Assembly: GCA_964057225.1 (NCBI GenBank)
Contig: OZ059895.1
Location: 19,912,688-19,976,687 of the forward strand
DNA from: Auanema rhodensis
Lineage: Eukaryota; Nematoda; Chromadorea; Rhabditida; Rhabditidae
Reading direction: 5' to 3'
Length of the DNA: 64,000 bases
This document shows positions 60,340 to 64,000 of this stretch, piece by piece; the first letter of the stretch is position 1; each line of letters opens with the position of its first letter. The notes under the pieces are model-generated. The model saw only the letters and a list, made by a program, of their open reading frames with translations, was not told where the DNA came from and did no database searches. Both the position numbers and the translations under genes were made by a program.

Positions 60340-63300
60340 TTGATAAATTATTTTGAAATTTTTCGAAAAAATTTTTGTCAAAATGTTTTTGGAAGCAATG
60401 TTGAGTGTACATGGAAACTCAACATATACTAATGCATCATTTTTCAAACGATCATAACTAATTTTTGTATTAAGCGTTTCTCAATGTAGTATAGTGCATT
60501 CGATGCGGATTTTTAAGCTGCGTCGATCTGTGTTTTCAGATTTGCGCTAGCTTAAAAATGCACCGAGATATCAACTGATATAAGTTCACACTTATATCCT
60601 CGATTTTCACCCTGAAGAATTAATTTTTTCGTTGAATAACATTGTCCATCGTCTTTGCCTTGAAAAAAGGAATCTAAAAACATCTACTTTTTGCTAAATT
60701 ATTTTGAAATTTTTCGAAAAAATTTTTGTCAAAATGTTTTTGGAAGCAATGTTGAGTGTACATGGAAACTCAACATATACTAATGCATCATTTTTCAAAC
60801 GATCATAACTAATTTTTGTATTAAGCGTTTCTCAATGTAGTATAGTGCATTCGATGCGGATTTTTAAGCTGCGTCGATCTGTGTTTTCAGATTTGCGCTA
60901 GCTTAAAAATGCACCGAGATATCAACTGATATAAGTTCACACTTATATCCTCGATTTTCACCCTGAAGAATTAATTTTTTCGTTGAATAACATTGTCCAT
61001 CGTCTTTGCCTTGAAAAAAGGAATCTAAAAACATCTACTTTTTGCTAAATTATTTTGAAATTTTTCGAAAAAATTTTTGTCAAAATGTTTTTGGAAGCAA
61101 TGTTGAGTGTACATGGAAACTCAACATACACTAATGCATCATTTTTCAAACGATCATAACTAATTTTTGTATTGAGCGTTTCTCAATGTAGTATAGTGCA
61201 TTCGATGCGGATTTTTAAGCTGCGTCGATCTGTGTTTTCAGATTTGCGCTAGCTTAAAAATGCACCGAGATATCAACTGATATAAGTTCACACTTATATC
61301 CTCGATTTTCACCCTGAAGAATTAATTTTTTCGTTGAATAACATTGTCCATCGTCTTTGCCTTGAAAAAAGGAATCTAAAAACATCTACTTTTTGCTAAA
61401 TTATTTTGAAATTTTTCGAAAAAATTTTTGTCAAAATGTTTTTGGAAGCAATGTTGAGTGTACATGGAAACTCAACATACACTAATGCATCATTTTTCAA
61501 ACGATCATAACTAATTTTTGTATTGAGCGTTTCTCAATGTAGTATAGTGCATTCGATGCGGATTTTTAAGCTGCGTCGATCTGTGTTTTCAGATTTGCGC
61601 TAGCTTAAAAATGCACCGAGATATCAACTGATATAAGTTCACACTTACATCCTCGATTTTCACCCTGAAGAATTAATTTTTTCGTTGAATAACATTGTCC
61701 ATCGTCTTTGCCTTGAAAGAAAGAATCTGAAAACATCTACTTTTTGCTAAATTATTTTGAAATTTTTCGAAAAAATTTTTGTCAAAATGTTTTTGGAAGC
61801 AATGTTGAGTGTACATGGAAACTCAACATACACTAATGCATCATTTTTCAAACGATCATAACTAATTTTTGTATTGAGCGTTTCTCAATGTAGTATAGTG
61901 CATTCGATGCGGATTTTTAAGCTGCGTCGATCTGTGTTATCAGATTTGCGCTAGCTTAAAAATGCACCGAGATATCAACTGATATAGGTTCACACTTACA
62001 TCCTCGATTTTCACCCTGAAGAATTAATTTTTTCGTTGAATAACATTGTCCATCGTCTTTGCCTTGAAAGAAAGAATCTGAAAACATCTACTTTTTGCTA
62101 AATTATTTTGAAATTTTTCGAAAAAATTTTTGTCAAAATGTTTTTGGAAGCAATGTTGAGTGTACATGGAAACTCAACATACACTAATGCATCATTTTTC
62201 AAACGATCATAACTAATTTTTGTATTGAGCGTTTCTCAATGTAGTATAGTGCATTCGATGCGGATTTTTAAGCTGCGTCGATCTGTGTTATCAGATTTGC
62301 GCTAGCTTAAAAATGCACCGAGATATCAACTGATATATGTTCACACTTAGATCCTCGATTTTCACCCTGAAGAATTAATTTTTTCGTTGAATAACATTGT
62401 CCATCGTCTTTGCCTTGAAAAAAGGAATCTAAAAACATCTACTTTTTGCTAAATTATTTTGAAATTTTTCGAAAAAATTTTTGTCAAAATGTTTTTGGAA
62501 GCAATGTTGAGTGTACATGGAAACTCAACATATACTAATGCATCATTTTTCAAACGATCATAACTAATTTTTGTATTAAGCGTTTCTCAATGTAGTATAG
62601 TGCATTCGATGCGGATTTTTAAGCTGCGTCGATCTGTGTTTTCAGATTTGCGCTAGCTTAAAAATGCACCGAGATATCAACTGATATAAGTTCACACTTA
62701 TATCCTCGATTTTCACCCTGAAGAATTAATTTTTTCGTTGAATAACATTGTCCATCGTCTTTGCCTTGAAAAAAGGAATCTAAAAACATCTACTTTTTGC
62801 TAAATTATTTTGAAATTTTTCGAAAAAATTTTTGTCAAAATGTTTTTGGAAGCAATGTTGAGTGTACATGGAAACTCAACATACACTAATGCATCATTTT
62901 TCAAACGATCATAACTAATTTTTGTATTGAGCGTTTCTCAATGTAGTATAGTGCATTCGATGCGGATTTTTAAGCTGCGTCGATCTGTGTTTTCAGATTT
63001 GCGCTAGCTTAAAAATGCACCGAGATATCAACTGATATAAGTTCACACTTACATCCTCGATTTTCACCCTGAAGAATTAATTTTTTCGTTGAATAACATT
63101 GTCCATCGTCTTTGCCTTGAAAGAAAGAATCTGAAAACATCTACTTTTTGCTAAATTATTTTGAAATTTTTCGAAAAAATTTTTGTCAAAATGTTTTTGG
63201 AAGCAATGTTGAGTGTACATGGAAACTCAACATACACTAATGCATCATTTTTCAAACGATCATAACTAATTTTTGTATTGAGCGTTTCTCAATGTAGTAT

Positions 63301-64000
63301 AGTGCATTCGATGCGGATTTTTAAGCTGCGTCGATCTGTGTTATCAGATTTGCGCTAGCTTAAAAATGCACCGAGATATCAACTGATATATGTTCACACT
63401 TAGATCCTCGATTTTCACCCTGAAGAATTAATTTTTTCGTTGAATAACAATGTCCATCGTCTTTGCCTTGAAAGAAAGAATCTGAAAACATCTACTTTTT
63501 GCTAAATTATTTTGAAATTTTTCGAAAAAATTGTTGTCAAAATGTTTTTGGAAGCAATGTTGAGTGTACATGGAAACTCAACATATACTAATGCATCATT
63601 TTTCAAACGATCATAACTAATTTTTGTATTAAGCGTTTCTCAATGTAGTATAGTGCATTCGATGCGGATTTTTAAGCTGCGTCGATCTGTGTTTTCAGAT
63701 TTGCGCTAGCTTAAAAATGCACCGAGATATCAACTGATATAAGTTCACACTTATATCCTCGATTTTCACCCTGAAGAATTAATTTTTTCGTTGAATAACA
63801 TTGTCCATCGTCTTTGCCTTGAAAAAAGGAATCTAAAAACATCTACTTTTTGCTAAATTATTTTGAAATTTTTCGAAAAAATTTTTGTCAAAATGTTTTT
63901 GGAAGCAATGTTGAGTGTACATGGAAACTCAACATACACTAATGCATCATTTTTCAAACGATCATAACTAATTTTTGTATTGAGCGTTTCTCAATGTAGT
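60340..64000 (+). repeat. Region III HOR unit 8, incomplete at window edge
   Basis: It starts with the 'ttgataaatt' marker and continues for ten full monomers and a partial one without meeting another marker. It includes the 'ataggttcac' copy near 61986 and the T/P hybrid at 62095, both shared with unit 7. A private 'aaaattgttgtc' is seen near 63529. The last, partial monomer is 63850-64000 (151 bases, Q- or T-like as far as seen). Confidence 0.8.
63850..64000 (+). repeat. Partial monomer at right window edge
   Basis: The first 151 bases of a monomer with 'gctaaatt', 'cataca' and 'ttgagcg', cut by the window edge inside 'caatgtagt'. The class (Q or T) depends on sequence beyond the window. 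The array clearly continues. Confidence 0.95.

Larger units (their letters stand above)
1..64000 (+). repeat. 351-bp satellite DNA array, whole window
   Basis: The window is a continuous head-to-tail tandem array of an AT-rich 351-bp monomer, seen directly from motifs such as 'tactttttgc', 'gctagctt' and 'caccctgaag' recurring once per monomer. Monomer starts (at 'ttgc') fall at 1, 352, 703, 1054, 1404 and so on to 63850. That makes 182 full copies plus one partial, all in one orientation. The total length is explained to the base by 29 copies of 350 bp and one of 346 bp, so nothing is inserted. Copies differ by small sets of linked substitutions that define classes and higher-order repeats. 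Arrays of this kind are typical of eukaryotic (peri)centromeric heterochromatin; that location is inferred. Two times a nucleosome repeat is near 351 bp, again an inference. The family and species are not recognised. Confidence 0.98.
42088..64000 (+). repeat. Satellite region III: 351-bp-only sub-array with 9-mer HOR
   Basis: Monomers 121-183, every complete one 351 bp. Copies read 'gctaaatt' or 'gataaatt', never 'gcaaaatt' or 'ctaatata'. 'catata' and 'ttttcag' return, and HpaI-type 'gttaac' is absent. The first nine monomers (42088-45246) are a mixed series of T-like and P/Q-like copies. From 45247 a clear HOR begins, each unit starting with the 'ttgataaatt' marker. The sequence runs off the right edge still in the array. 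Confidence 0.9.

Noticed and set aside
1-64000. CRISPR array or bacterial repeat locus
   Set aside because: Unit length is 351 bp with no unique spacers between short repeats; the entire unit is repeated. No cas-like genes are present.
1-64000. Transposon, LTR or helitron tandem array
   Set aside because: No target-site duplications, terminal repeats or coding remnants are visible, and every copy abuts the next in the same phase.
1-64000. Known satellite families (beetle TCAST about 360 bp, Drosophila 1.688 about 359 bp)
   Set aside because: Similar length and AT richness only. I could not recall or match a diagnostic motif, so no family name is given.

Overview
The whole 64 kb window is one uninterrupted head-to-tail satellite DNA array. 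I see no gene, RNA gene, transposon or single-copy sequence. The monomer is AT-rich, 351 bp long, and always in the same orientation. Counting monomer starts by the recurring 'tactttttgc' motif gives 182 complete monomers plus a 151-base partial one at the right edge. The length accounting closes exactly: 182 x 351 = 63,882 against 63,849 observed. The 33 missing bases are 29 monomers of 350 bp (one base lost each) plus one 346-bp monomer (one base plus four). There is therefore no room for an insertion. This organisation means a eukaryotic genome, probably pericentromeric or centromeric heterochromatin. Monomer length, AT richness and style resemble insect satellites, but I do not recognise the family and cannot name a species.

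The monomers fall into classes defined by diagnostic substitutions, and the classes form a nested higher-order repeat (HOR) structure. I use these letters. P: 'ttaagcg', 'catata', 'ttttcag'. Q: 'ttgagcg', 'cataca', 'ttttcag'. R: 'gcaaaatt', 'gtgaaaatg', 'aagctt'. S: usually 350 bp, 'ctaatata', 'gttaac'. T: 'atatatgtt', 'tagatcc', 'acaatg'. U: 'ttttgcaaac', 'atttctg', often 'caatcg'. V: 'gtgtag', 'tttttgagc', 'cttgaaaa'. W: 'atttctg' with 'ttgttcatcg'. X: 'attctgaaa', 'ttgaatg'.

Region I (1 to about 7,368) is rich in P/Q/X monomers and holds a tandem duplication of a six-monomer block. Region IIa (about 7,369 to 21,398) is built of R/S/T/U/V/W monomers with local trimers (T-V-S, about 1,052 bp). 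Region IIb (about 21,399 to 42,087) uses newer variants of the same classes in tetramers (V-S-T-U, about 1,403 bp) and contains a 6.1-kb block repeated at an offset of 6,665 bp. The 346-bp monomer at 41,742-42,087 is the last 350-class monomer. Region III (42,088 to 64,000) contains only 351-bp monomers and an HOR of nine monomers (3,159 bp) with 8-, 7-, 4- and 3-monomer derivatives. Regions I and III share the 'catata' and 'ttttcag' variants, which are absent from the roughly 35 kb between them.

Each monomer carries a short A/T palindrome, a 9-bp inverted repeat, a 51-nt near-continuous hairpin, and a 9-bp inverted repeat that is perfect, mismatched or broken depending on class. The minus-strand ORFs of 63 to 79 codons arise from single substitutions that remove stop codons in some classes; I judge them non-coding. 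Class calls and coordinates come from reading by eye, so variant counts should be confirmed by alignment.
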